From Ahrensia sp. (lineage in GTDB: Bacteria; Pseudomonadota; Alphaproteobacteria; Rhizobiales; Rhizobiaceae): a stretch of 64,000 nucleotides of DNA. The translations under genes were made by a program, and so were the position numbers. Location of the stretch: contig PAKZ01000027.1 in NCBI GenBank assembly GCA_002706335.1, forward strand, positions 62,001 to 126,000, in the 5' to 3' direction. Shown here piece after piece: positions 26,301 to 33,320 of the stretch. Position 1 is the first letter of the stretch, and every line of letters begins with the position of its first letter. The notes under the pieces were generated by a model. It made no database searches and had not been told where the DNA came from. It worked only from the letters and a program-made list of their open reading frames with translations.

Positions 26301-26458
26301 TCCCCCGGCAAATCGACGAACATCGGCAATTCCGTCGAACCCGGATTTCCGAACACCCGGTCGATCCCCTGCCCGCGCAGGAAATCAAACACGGCCTCGG
26401 CAACTGTCAGCGCGCCAAGCTTCGCTCCGGACAGGACGTCCGTCGACATGCGGTTCAT
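23378..26458 (-). CDS. Benzoylformate decarboxylase-aldehyde dehydrogenase in-frame fusion
   Basis: A continuous 1026-codon frame. Residues 1-537 are a TPP decarboxylase like MdlC: GNPGSTELPMF near residue 38, LHSAAGLGHAMGNLYTAFRN, and TPP/metal motif GDGSSMYAIQSLWSA at ~437. Residues 538-1026 are a complete ALDH starting MNVNVSLNNEV, with PWNAPLVLL, ELGGKSAAVLL, nucleophile GQVCFS and PFGGFKQSGMG. The junction reads SEEESA-M; those linker codons are a ribosome site (GGAGGAGG, 8 nt before the ATG at 24847). Each half has the usual length of its stand-alone family. Decarboxylation of a 2-oxo acid and oxidation of the aldehyde could thus occur in one polypeptide or two. Start at 26458 follows CAGGGAGGATGC. 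Confidence 0.88.
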   Translation of the reverse strand: MNRMSTDVLSGAKLGALTVAEAVFDFLRGQGIDRVFGNPGSTELPMFVDLPGDFSYVLGLQESVVVAMADAYAQVSGKAAFVNLHSAAGLGHAMGNLYTAFRNRAPLIVTTGQQTRDLLPHDPFLFNESPVEFPKPYVKFAIEPARAEDVPAAIARAYHMAMQAPRGPVVVSVPLSDWDKPAIEVPRRKVATALGCDAQALDDVAAKLDAAREPVIVVGPGVDIDGAWDETVRLAEKLRAKVWATPLSSRCSFPERHPLFAGFLPAKQPGLRQSLEGSDYILVLGGPAFTYHFPGTGDHIPEGAELCLITDDPSQIAGAVSGSAVRADIKAAAEGLHWRVRARDNGASQPARKIARVPVTRAITPKLAYQTLADLRSPDSIIVEEAPTGRGALHDHFPIERPRGFFATASGGLGYGLPASVGAALTRPDQPVICIVGDGSSMYAIQSLWSAAEYDADLFVVVFNNGGYGALKGMADRDSRIDGVDIGHIDFVEIAQAQGCPAVRCDDGAKLSSCIEDMLRRKGPRLLEIILSEEESAMNVNVSLNNEVTPGAPDKFFINGEWVTPLSNKTLDVISPVTEELVMRYPEASTEDMDRAIAAAREAFDNGPWPRMSPAERAGYLRKVADLLTERLDDIAHSWTLQVGAPIMLTKKLVGQNPTLFNYYADLIETYPFVDDRSRDDGGKVKVVKEPVGVCAAITPWNAPLVLLAYKVSAALAAGCTMVAKPSPETPLEAYILAECIQKAGLPKGVFNLVPAGRESGDYLVRHKDIDKVAFTGSTMAGKKIAAACSDRLARVSLELGGKSAAVLLDDADFGAAMMPLMIYSMPITGQVCFSLTRILVPESRKQEFVDMYVGAVKNIKVGDPFDPETQMGPLTMQRQLERVQGYIAAGREEGATIACGGGRPAGLNTGYYIEPTVFVDVDPSMKIAQEEIFGPVVSIISYTDEEDAARKANDSDYGLSGAVFTSNPERGYAMARRMRTGSVTVNGMIVDPKHPFGGFKQSGMGREGGPEGLDNYIETKTIHFG
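24856..24863 (-). promoter_or_regulatory. Internal Shine-Dalgarno site for the ALDH half of the fusion
   Basis: GGAGGAGG on the minus strand, 8 nt before the ATG at 24847. It is an ideal ribosome-binding site lying inside the fused frame, and suggests that the ALDH half is also, or only, translated by independent initiation. A TGA overlapping the ATG (ATGA) exists in the +1 frame, which is how a normal decarboxylase gene in such an operon would be expected to end. Confidence 0.75.
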
Positions 26459-26567
26459 GCATCCTCCCTGCGGCCCTTATGAAGGCACATCTCCTTTTGA
26501 AGGCATTGTCGCAGACAAAGCCCTGACATGGAATTGAAGAATTAGCTCACATGCATTACAAAAGGGC

Positions 26568-27488
26568 ATGACTTTAGGTGTTCGATCCGCCGCCATCATG
26601 CTGGAATGCGCGCGCCGCGGAAGTCTCGGCGCGGCCGCCAACGCGCTTAACATGACCCAGCCAGCGGTTACCCGCATGCTCAAGCGGCTGGAAGACAGCT
26701 ACGGGGTGCCGCTGTTCGACCGGACCACGCGCGGCGTCGTGCCGACAGTCTATGGCGAAGCGCTACTGCCATACGCAAAGCTGATCGTCTCCGAGATCGG
26801 CAATGCCGATGATGTCATTCGCCAGATGCGCGGCGCCAGCCGCGGCGTTGTCCGCATCGGCGGCGTGGGCAGCGTGGTCGGCGGATATATCATGGCCGCG
26901 GTGACCGCGATGCGCGCCGACCATCCCGAAGTTCAATTTCAGATTGTCGAGGATCTGGAGGACAGGGTTCTCGAAGGCCTGAAGAGCGGCAGCATCGATA
27001 TCGCCATCTCGCCGGAGCCTTATGTCGATGACGAGATCACGTTGGCAACGCCTGAAGCCATGCATGATCTGGTCGCCGTGTTCTGCCGCAGCGGCCATCC
27101 TATCCTCGAGATGAAAACCGTCTCGCTTGCGGATGCCGCCAGACAGGACTGGATATTACCGCCCTACGGCACACCCACGGTTCGCGAATGGCAGCGGCGT
27201 TTCCATGGCCAGGCAATAGAGCCTCTGGCCCCGAAAGTGGTCTCGCGCTCGGTCCAGGTCGTAAAATCTGCTGTCATGACCGACGCGCTTCTATGCTGGA
27301 TGCCCCTGCCCCTCATGCGCACCGAAATGGAACGCGGAGAGATCGCCCGCGTCCCGATCCCGGACCTCGAATGGCGGCGCACCTTCCGGATCTACCGCCG
27401 CAAGAAGGGATTGCTCACGCCGTCCGCGGCGATCCTGATCGACTGCCTCCGCAAAACCGCGGAGAGCTGGTCCAACGAAGTGCGTTGA
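26568..27488 (+). CDS. LysR-family transcriptional regulator
   Basis: A 306-residue regulator. The N-terminal winged helix-turn-helix is clear: AAIMLECARRGSLGAAANAL, NMTQPAVTRMLKRLEDSYGVPLF, then DRTTRGVVPT. The remainder is a two-lobed effector domain of usual length. It is divergent from the decarboxylase-ALDH fusion (109-nt spacer, 26459-26567) and most likely controls it in response to the pathway acid. Its stop is 3 nt from that of the convergent hydrolase. Confidence 0.94.
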   Translation: MTLGVRSAAIMLECARRGSLGAAANALNMTQPAVTRMLKRLEDSYGVPLFDRTTRGVVPTVYGEALLPYAKLIVSEIGNADDVIRQMRGASRGVVRIGGVGSVVGGYIMAAVTAMRADHPEVQFQIVEDLEDRVLEGLKSGSIDIAISPEPYVDDEITLATPEAMHDLVAVFCRSGHPILEMKTVSLADAARQDWILPPYGTPTVREWQRRFHGQAIEPLAPKVVSRSVQVVKSAVMTDALLCWMPLPLMRTEMERGEIARVPIPDLEWRRTFRIYRRKKGLLTPSAAILIDCLRKTAESWSNEVR

Positions 27489-27491
27489 CCC

Positions 27492-28280
27492 TTAGAGCGT
27501 CGCGACGAAGGCCCGAATGACCGCGACAAGCGTTTCCGGCTGTTCCACGCATGGAAGATGACCGGCCTCGGAGATCACCTCGTAATTCGCGCCGGGGATA
27601 GCTTTCGCCATGGCAAGCACGAGATCAGGCGGCGTCGAACCGTCCTGATCGCCAACAACGCACAAGGTCGGCACACCGATTAGCCCGGCTTCGCGCGTAT
27701 AGTCGACATCGCGCAATGCCGCACATGTCCCCGCATAGCCCGCCACCGGCGTCCGCGTCAGCATGTTGCGATAACCGGCGAACTCGCCATTGCCGGTGCT
27801 TCGAAATGCCGGTGTGAACCATTTTTCGAGGATCCCGTCGGCAAGCGCGGCAATGCCGCTTTCCTCTACCGTCCGGATCCGGTCGTTCCAGCCATCCTCG
27901 TCGCCAATCTTTGGCGCCGTGTCGCACAGAATGAGCGCGCGCACGAGATCCTTGCGCCGCGCATACAGCCCCTGGGCGATCACACCGCCGACGGACAGTC
28001 CGCAGATGATGACGTCCCGAAGCTGGAGATGATCGAGCAACGCCTCCAGATCGGAGACATGATCGTCCATCGAATAAGGTGTTTCGCCGGTATCGCTGAG
28101 CCCGTGGCCGCGCTTGTCATAGGTGACGATGGCAAAATCGCCGGCCAGCCGCACGATCACATCGCGCCAGATCCGAAAATCGGTGCCAAGCGCGTTGGCG
28201 AAGACGATGACCGGCTTGCCGGCGGGCGCGCCGATCGTCTGGTAGTGGATCGCGACATCGTTGAGATAGGCAAACTGCAT
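27492..28280 (-). CDS. Alpha/beta-hydrolase, 3-oxoadipate enol-lactonase-like
   Basis: A 262-residue alpha/beta-hydrolase fold protein. It has VIVFANALGTDFRIW (oxyanion region), YDKRGHGLSDTG, the nucleophile elbow CGLSVGGVIAQG with serine near residue 95, catalytic aspartate in VVGDQDGSTPP and histidine in SEAGHLPCVEQPE. Sequence style is that of PcaD (enol-lactone hydrolysis in the beta-ketoadipate pathway), but no other pca genes are in the window, so the substrate is open. ATG 28280 has GGGAGAAACGGCC upstream. Confidence 0.87.
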   Translation of the reverse strand: MQFAYLNDVAIHYQTIGAPAGKPVIVFANALGTDFRIWRDVIVRLAGDFAIVTYDKRGHGLSDTGETPYSMDDHVSDLEALLDHLQLRDVIICGLSVGGVIAQGLYARRKDLVRALILCDTAPKIGDEDGWNDRIRTVEESGIAALADGILEKWFTPAFRSTGNGEFAGYRNMLTRTPVAGYAGTCAALRDVDYTREAGLIGVPTLCVVGDQDGSTPPDLVLAMAKAIPGANYEVISEAGHLPCVEQPETLVAVIRAFVATL

Positions 28281-28374
28281 TGGCCGTTTCTCCCTTCGCG
28301 CCACTGCCTATCGGCACAGCGCCGAAGCCGCAACACCCCGGATCGGCAATGCCCGGCGAAGTCCAAAGCCGCGA

Positions 28375-28668
28375 TCAGCTGCAGTAGATGCCGTTCAGGG
28401 TCCGAAGGACGGATTCGACCTCCTGCCCTTTGAGCGAATAATAGATCGTCTGGGCATCGCGCCGCGTCTGAACCAGGTCCGCGTCGCGAAGCTTCTTGAG
28501 ATGGTGAGAGATGGCCGGCTGGGTCAGGCCGGTATCGTCGGCAAGGCTGCAGACGCTGCGTTCGCCTTCCGTGAGCAGGCAAAGGATCTTCAGCCGCTGA
28601 TGATGCGCCATCATCTCCAGCAGCTTGGATGCATCGCCGATCTTGTCTTCGAGGGATGTCACGTCCAT
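28375..28668 (-). CDS. ArsR-family persulfide-sensing repressor, BigR/SqrR-type
   Basis: About 97 residues from ATG 28668; an ATG at 28689 or a TTG at 28731 would add 7 or 21 residues. The winged helix is RLKILCLLTEGERSVCSLAD, TGLTQPAISHHLKKLRDADLV, YYSLKG. Two cysteines, in KILCLL and in GIYC at the C-terminus, are 66 residues apart, the same spacing as the sensing pair of SqrR (C41/C107), which form a tetrasulfide link with reactive sulfur. It is divergent from a persulfide-dioxygenase-like operon and probably represses it until sulfide or persulfide appears. An extra cysteine (SVC) is present. Confidence 0.88.
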   Translation of the reverse strand: MDVTSLEDKIGDASKLLEMMAHHQRLKILCLLTEGERSVCSLADDTGLTQPAISHHLKKLRDADLVQTRRDAQTIYYSLKGQEVESVLRTLNGIYCS

Positions 28669-28686
28669 TTTATATTCGTGCCCTTG

Positions 28687-28710
28687 CATATTTGTGATTG
28701 CAAATATATG
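28687..28710. promoter_or_regulatory. Putative BigR/SqrR operator
   Basis: CATATTTG-TGATTG-CAAATATATG, an AT-rich inverted repeat (arms TATTTG/CAAATA), lies immediately upstream of the preferred start of the ArsR gene at 28668. TATATTCG follows at 28671-28678, resembling the GAATAT words near other promoters of this island. Location and symmetry fit an autoregulatory operator controlling both directions. Confidence 0.5.
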
Positions 28711-28791
28711 TGAGACAAAACCAATTCGCAAGCTGCTGCCGCGAAATCGCCTTTCCGGCGGATTGTGCTGAACCGAACGGAGGAAACCTCA

Positions 28792-28968
28792 ATGACGATG
28801 CAACCCGAATTTGCCCAGATCGTGGCCCTGTTGGGTGCGGGCTTGACCGGAATCGCGGCGTTCTGCTTCACACGGACATATCAGCGACGCGAAGAACGGC
28901 GGCGCGCAACCGTTGCAGTTCGTGCGCACCGTGGAAACGCGGCGGCGGCCGCGAAACGGAACCCCTGA
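28792..28968 (+). CDS. Possible small single-span membrane protein
   Basis: A 58-codon frame starting at ATG 28792 after a strong ribosome site (CGGAGGAAACCTCA). Residues ~7-27 (AQIVALLGAGLTGIAAFCF) form one hydrophobic segment with a cysteine, followed by a basic tail (RTYQRREERRR). It is the first possible gene of the BigR-controlled operon, 26 nt before the MBL gene. The ribosome site and the hydrophobic segment support coding, but nothing recognisable is encoded and the Arg/Ala-rich C-terminus may be chance. Confidence 0.42.
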   Translation: MTMQPEFAQIVALLGAGLTGIAAFCFTRTYQRREERRRATVAVRAHRGNAAAAAKRNP

Positions 28969-28994
28969 AAATCGTGGAGGACAAGGAGACCGAC

Positions 28995-29879
28995 ATGTCG
29001 AACTATCCCGTCAACCTGAACGTAAAACCCGGGGTCAAGGCATTCTTCGACCCGGCGACCAACACGATCAGCTATGTCGTCAAGGATCCGGACAGCAATG
29101 CCTGCGCTGTGGTCGATTCCGTCATGGATATCGACTACGCCGCCGGTCGGATCACCTATGACCACGCCGACGAGATCATCGAGTACATCACGTCGAACGG
29201 CCTGAAGCTGGAATGGATCATCGAGACCCATGTCCATGCCGACCACCTGTCGGCCGCCCCCTACATCCAGCAGAAAATCGGCGGCAAGATCGGCATCGGC
29301 GAAAAGATCATGATCGTTCAGGACACCTTCGGGAAGATCTTCAACGAAGGGACCGAGTTCCAGCGCGACGGCTCGCAGTTCGATGCGCTTTTCAAGGACG
29401 GCGACACATACAAGGTCGGCCATCTCGAGGCTTTCGCGATGTACACGCCGGGTCACACACCGGCCTGCATGACGCATGTCTTCGGCGACGCCGCCTTTGT
29501 GGGCGACACGCTGTTCATGCCCGACGGAGGCTCGGCGCGCGCCGATTTCCCCGGCGGCGACGCCGCGACGCTCTATGATTCCATACAGAAGGTTCTGGCC
29601 CTGCCCGACGAAACACGCCTGTTCATGTGCCACGACTACGGCACCAATGGCCGGGACATCCGCTGGGAAACCTCGGTCGGCGACGAAAAGGCGCACAACA
29701 TCCATGTCGGAGCTGGCAAGACCAAGGAAGAATTCGTCAAGATGCGCACCGAGCGCGACGCGACGCTCGACATGCCGAAACTGATCATCCCGTCCCTGCA
29801 GGTAAACATGCGCGCCGGCGCGATTCCGACCGACAAGGACGGACGCCCGATGCTAAAGGTTCCCGTCAACGGACTTTAG
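28995..29879 (+). CDS. blh: Metallo-beta-lactamase-fold persulfide dioxygenase (ETHE1/Blh-like)
   Basis: A 294-residue cytoplasmic MBL-fold protein. The metal motif HVHADHLS is near residue 78, GHTPACMTHVFGD near 154, and the aspartate of FVGDTLFMPDGGSARADFPGG, a stretch typical of ETHE1/Blh sulfur dioxygenases, near 170-185; LFMCHDYG supplies a later histidine. Family members oxidise glutathione persulfide to sulfite and GSH with Fe(II). It is next to a BigR/SqrR sensor and a DUF442 protein, the usual arrangement in Rhizobiales. Its ribosome site is AAGGAGACCGAC. Confidence 0.92.
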   Translation: MSNYPVNLNVKPGVKAFFDPATNTISYVVKDPDSNACAVVDSVMDIDYAAGRITYDHADEIIEYITSNGLKLEWIIETHVHADHLSAAPYIQQKIGGKIGIGEKIMIVQDTFGKIFNEGTEFQRDGSQFDALFKDGDTYKVGHLEAFAMYTPGHTPACMTHVFGDAAFVGDTLFMPDGGSARADFPGGDAATLYDSIQKVLALPDETRLFMCHDYGTNGRDIRWETSVGDEKAHNIHVGAGKTKEEFVKMRTERDATLDMPKLIIPSLQVNMRAGAIPTDKDGRPMLKVPVNGL

Positions 29880-29892
29880 CCAAAGGAGCGGA

Positions 29893-30312
29893 ATGATGGA
29901 CATCAGGCAACTGGACGAGAAGGTCGCGGTCGGCGCGCAGATCGCACCGGCAGATTTAGAGGAGATCGCCCGGAGCGGTTTCCGCCCCCTGATCTGCAAT
30001 CGTCCCGACGGTGAGGATGCCACTCAGCCGCATTTCGATGCAATCGCGGCGGCCGCCCGGGCTGCCGGGATGGAAACCGTGTTCCAGCCGGTCACGTCCG
30101 CGACAATGAGCGTCGAGGATGCGCGCCGCTTCGCCGAAGCCGTCGAGAAAAGCGACGGCCCTGCCTTTGCCTACTGCCGCACCGGAACGCGCTGCACGAT
30201 GCTCTGGACGATCGCCGGCGTGCTTGACGGCAAGCCGAAAGACGAATTGCGCGAAGCCGCCGCCAACGCCGGTTACGACATGGCCAACCTCCTGGACAGC
30301 CTGCCCGGCTAG
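29893..30312 (+). CDS. TIGR01244/DUF442 family sulfurtransferase-like phosphatase-fold protein
   Basis: A 139-residue protein with the phosphatase/rhodanese-like active-site loop AYCRTGTRCTMLW (Cys-x5-Arg) near residue 95 and the N-terminal VAVGAQIAPADLEEI and ICNRPDGED typical of DUF442. In many alphaproteobacteria this domain is fused to or next to the Blh dioxygenase and transfers sulfane sulfur. It follows the MBL gene by 13 nt. The first two codons are both ATG, so the start could be 3 nt later. Confidence 0.9.
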   Translation: MMDIRQLDEKVAVGAQIAPADLEEIARSGFRPLICNRPDGEDATQPHFDAIAAAARAAGMETVFQPVTSATMSVEDARRFAEAVEKSDGPAFAYCRTGTRCTMLWTIAGVLDGKPKDELREAAANAGYDMANLLDSLPG

Positions 30313-30320
30313 CAACTGCG

Positions 30321-32072
30321 ATGAACGTCAAGCTTCCGCCAGCGCTCACGCGCCGGCTCCCGATCCTCGACTGGGGTCGCAGCTATGATCGCGCGACATT
30401 CGCCAATGACGGGTTGGCGGCTGTGATCGTCACGATCATGCTGATCCCGCAATCGCTGGCCTATGCGCTGCTCGCCGGTTTACCTGCCCAGATGGGCATT
30501 TATGCCTCGATCCTGCCGATCGTCCTCTACGCCATATTCGGCACCAGCCGGGCGCTCGCCGTCGGCCCGGTGGCAGTGGTCTCCCTGATGACCGCAACCG
30601 CCGTTGGCAGCGTTGCAGCCCAGGGCACCCCGGAATACATGACGGCGGCGCTCACGCTCGCCTTCCTGTCCGGCCTTTTCCTGCTCGGTCTCGGCATCTT
30701 CAGGCTCGGCTTCCTCGCAAACTTCCTGTCGCACCCGGTGATCGCCGGGTTCATCACGGCTTCAGGCATCATCATCGCCGCCAGCCAGTTGAAACATCTT
30801 CTCGGTATATCCGCGAGCGGCCATAATCTGCTTGACCTGATCGCTTCGCTGTTGGGCAATCTGGGCGGCGTCAACTGGATTACGCTGGCGATCGGCGTCT
30901 TCGCCACAGGAACGCTCTTCTGGGTACGCAAGGGGCTGAAACCGCTTTTGATCGAGCGTGGCCTGAATGCCCACCTCGCCGACACCGCAGCGAAATCGGG
31001 CCCCGTTGCCGTCGTTGCACTCACTACGCTCGTTTCGTGGCTCTTTTCGCTGGACGAACATGGCGTCCGAACTGTTGGCGAAATACCGCAGGGCCTGCCG
31101 CCGCTCACCGCTCCCTCCTTCTCGCTCGATGTCTGGACCGGGCTGATCGGTTCGGCGGTGCTGATCTCCGTCATCGGCTTCGTGGAATCCGTCTCCGTCG
31201 CACAGACGCTCGCTGCCAAGAAACGCCAGCGCATCGATCCGGACCAGGAACTGATCGGCCTCGGCATGGCCAATCTCGGCGGCGCTTTCACAGGCGGTTA
31301 TCCGGTCACCGGCGGCTTCTCGCGCTCCGTCGTGAATTACGATGCCGGCGCGGAGACGCCTGCCGCCGGCGCATTCACGGCGATGGGCCTGCTTATGGCC
31401 TCCCTGTTCCTGACGCCCCTCCTCTATTATCTGCCGCAGGCGACGCTTGCCGCCACCATCATCGTCGCCGTCCTTTCACTGATCGATTTCTCGATCCTCA
31501 AAAAGACATGGGCCTATTCACGGGCCGATTTCGCGGCGGTCTCGATCACGATCCTCGCTACGCTCGGCATCGGCGTTGAAATCGGGGTCACGATGGGTGT
31601 CGCGCTGTCCGTCCTGATCCATCTCTATCGCTCGTCCAAACCACACATGGCGGTTGTCGGCCAAGTGCCGGGCACTGAACACTACCGCAATGTCCTGCGC
31701 CATGATGTGATCACCCAGGATACGATCCTGACGTTACGTGTCGATGAAAGCCTCTATTTCGCCAATGCGCGCTATCTGGAAGATCGCGTCTACGACATGG
31801 TCGCCCAAAGGCCGGAATTGAAACACGTCATCCTGATGTGCCCGGCCGTCAACGAGATCGACATGAGCGCACTGGAATCGCTCGAGGCGATCAACGAACG
31901 GCTGAAAGAACTCGGCGTCCAGTTCCATCTGAGCGAAGTCAAGGGACCCGTCATGGACCGTCTCAAACGCTGCGATTTCTTCGGCCATCTGAATGGCAAG
32001 GTATTTCTCAGCCAGCATCAGGCCGTGCGCACGCTCACCGGCTCCATGAGCAACAACGAAGTCGCCGCCTGA
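30321..32072 (+). CDS. SulP-family anion transporter with C-terminal STAS domain
   Basis: A 583-residue inner-membrane protein. The N-terminal ~430 residues have about ten or more hydrophobic segments, including the SulP signature region MLIPQSLAYALLAGLPAQMGIY and GGYPVTGGFSRSVVNYDAGA. The last ~120 residues form a STAS domain (TLRVDESLYFANARYLED ... LMCPAVNEIDMSALESL). It follows the DUF442 gene by 8 nt, within the BigR operon, so it probably exports the sulfite or sulfate made by the dioxygenase, or imports sulfur oxyanions; direction is inferred. Confidence 0.93.
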   Translation: MNVKLPPALTRRLPILDWGRSYDRATFANDGLAAVIVTIMLIPQSLAYALLAGLPAQMGIYASILPIVLYAIFGTSRALAVGPVAVVSLMTATAVGSVAAQGTPEYMTAALTLAFLSGLFLLGLGIFRLGFLANFLSHPVIAGFITASGIIIAASQLKHLLGISASGHNLLDLIASLLGNLGGVNWITLAIGVFATGTLFWVRKGLKPLLIERGLNAHLADTAAKSGPVAVVALTTLVSWLFSLDEHGVRTVGEIPQGLPPLTAPSFSLDVWTGLIGSAVLISVIGFVESVSVAQTLAAKKRQRIDPDQELIGLGMANLGGAFTGGYPVTGGFSRSVVNYDAGAETPAAGAFTAMGLLMASLFLTPLLYYLPQATLAATIIVAVLSLIDFSILKKTWAYSRADFAAVSITILATLGIGVEIGVTMGVALSVLIHLYRSSKPHMAVVGQVPGTEHYRNVLRHDVITQDTILTLRVDESLYFANARYLEDRVYDMVAQRPELKHVILMCPAVNEIDMSALESLEAINERLKELGVQFHLSEVKGPVMDRLKRCDFFGHLNGKVFLSQHQAVRTLTGSMSNNEVAA

Positions 32073-32216
32073 CCGCTGATCGCCTCGGCGGAACAGGATT
32101 TCGCCCCGCGCCGCTTTGGCAGAGCGATTTTTCCCTCACCGGCCGATAATTGAAGTCCGCTGCCACGCCTTTCCGCCATCCGCCCTGTAACAAGGGAGGA
32201 TTGTCAGGAGGCTTAA

Positions 32217-33314
32217 ATGGACTTCGTTCCGCTCATAGACGCGATCGGTGAACCGGCGACATTTGCCGTTATCGGCCTCGCGCTCGGCCTTGCCTTCGGC
32301 GTCTTCGCCGAACGCACCGGCTTTTGTACGCGTTCCGCCGCGCTGGAAGTGTCGCGCGGCAAGCCCGGAAGCATGTTGCCGATATGGCTGATCGCCTTTG
32401 CGGCCGCCGTCCTGACCACCCAGCTTCTGGTCGCGACCGGCTGGATTGACCTCGCGGACACCCGCTTTTTCGGCACGCCGCAGAGCCTGTCTGGCGCGAT
32501 CGTCGGCGGCGTTCTTTTCGGTGTCGGCATGGTGCTGACGCGCGGCTGCGCAAGCCGCCTGATCGTGCTCGGTTCATCCGGCAATTTGCGCGCCATATTC
32601 TCGATCGCGGTCATTGGCGCCGTGGCCTGGGCGACCTATCAGGGCCCGCTCGTCCCGCTGCGCAACACCGTCTCCGGCCTGCTCATGACCTCGTCCATCG
32701 GCACGAACGATCTCGCCTTCGTCGCGGGCTCCACCGCGACCGGGCCTATCCTGGGCGCAGCCCTGGCGTTGCTTGCCCTGTTGATAGCTGTACGGCGCAG
32801 GCTCTCGCCGCTTAAGGCAGCGTCGGGCGCGATTATCGGCCTTCTGATCACGGGCGGCTGGTACCTGTCCTACCAGTTTTCCCTGCAGGTTTTCGAACCC
32901 GTCCAGGCGGACAGCCTGTCCTACATGCGCCCGCTCGCCAACACGATCAACTTCGCGGCGTCCGGCGGTGACCAGTCCTTCCTGTCCATGGATGTCGGCC
33001 TGATCGCCGGAACCGTTCTCGGCGCGCTCGCAGCCTCGGTTATTGCCGGTTCCTTCCGCATCCGCACATTCGCCGAGGCCGGCACGCCGCATTGGCTGCG
33101 TTACGCCGCCGGCAGCGCCCTGATGGTCTTCGGCGGCATCCTCGCAGTCGGCTGCACCATCGGCGCCGGTTTCACCGGCGGAAGCGTGCTGGCGATCACG
33201 TCGCTGGTGGCGCTGCTTTCGATGATCTTGTCGGCGATGATCGCCGACCGGGTTCTGGATGGCGACAAGGCCGCCGCGACCAATCGGCAGGCCTTCGCCG
33301 CAGCAGCAGAGTAA
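32217..33314 (+). CDS. YeeE/YedE (TsuA-type) sulfur-compound transporter
   Basis: A 365-residue integral membrane protein with nine or so hydrophobic segments and the conserved cysteine motifs of the family: RTGFCTRSAALEVSRGK near residue 35, LTRGCASRLIVLGSSGNLRA near 105, and AVGCTIGAGFTGGS near 308. TsuA members carry thiosulfate through cysteine stations. It is the last gene of the BigR-side operon, 144 nt after the SulP gene, with ribosome site CAGGAGGCTTAA. Paralogue of the genes at 44457 and 46604, closest to the latter. Confidence 0.92.
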   Translation: MDFVPLIDAIGEPATFAVIGLALGLAFGVFAERTGFCTRSAALEVSRGKPGSMLPIWLIAFAAAVLTTQLLVATGWIDLADTRFFGTPQSLSGAIVGGVLFGVGMVLTRGCASRLIVLGSSGNLRAIFSIAVIGAVAWATYQGPLVPLRNTVSGLLMTSSIGTNDLAFVAGSTATGPILGAALALLALLIAVRRRLSPLKAASGAIIGLLITGGWYLSYQFSLQVFEPVQADSLSYMRPLANTINFAASGGDQSFLSMDVGLIAGTVLGALAASVIAGSFRIRTFAEAGTPHWLRYAAGSALMVFGGILAVGCTIGAGFTGGSVLAITSLVALLSMILSAMIADRVLDGDKAAATNRQAFAAAAE

Positions 33315-33320
33315 GGCGGA

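Noticed and set aside
23378-26458. Naming the fused enzyme mdlCD
   Set aside because: The mandelate-type motifs support the reaction class, but substrate specificity cannot be read and no mandelate racemase is seen.
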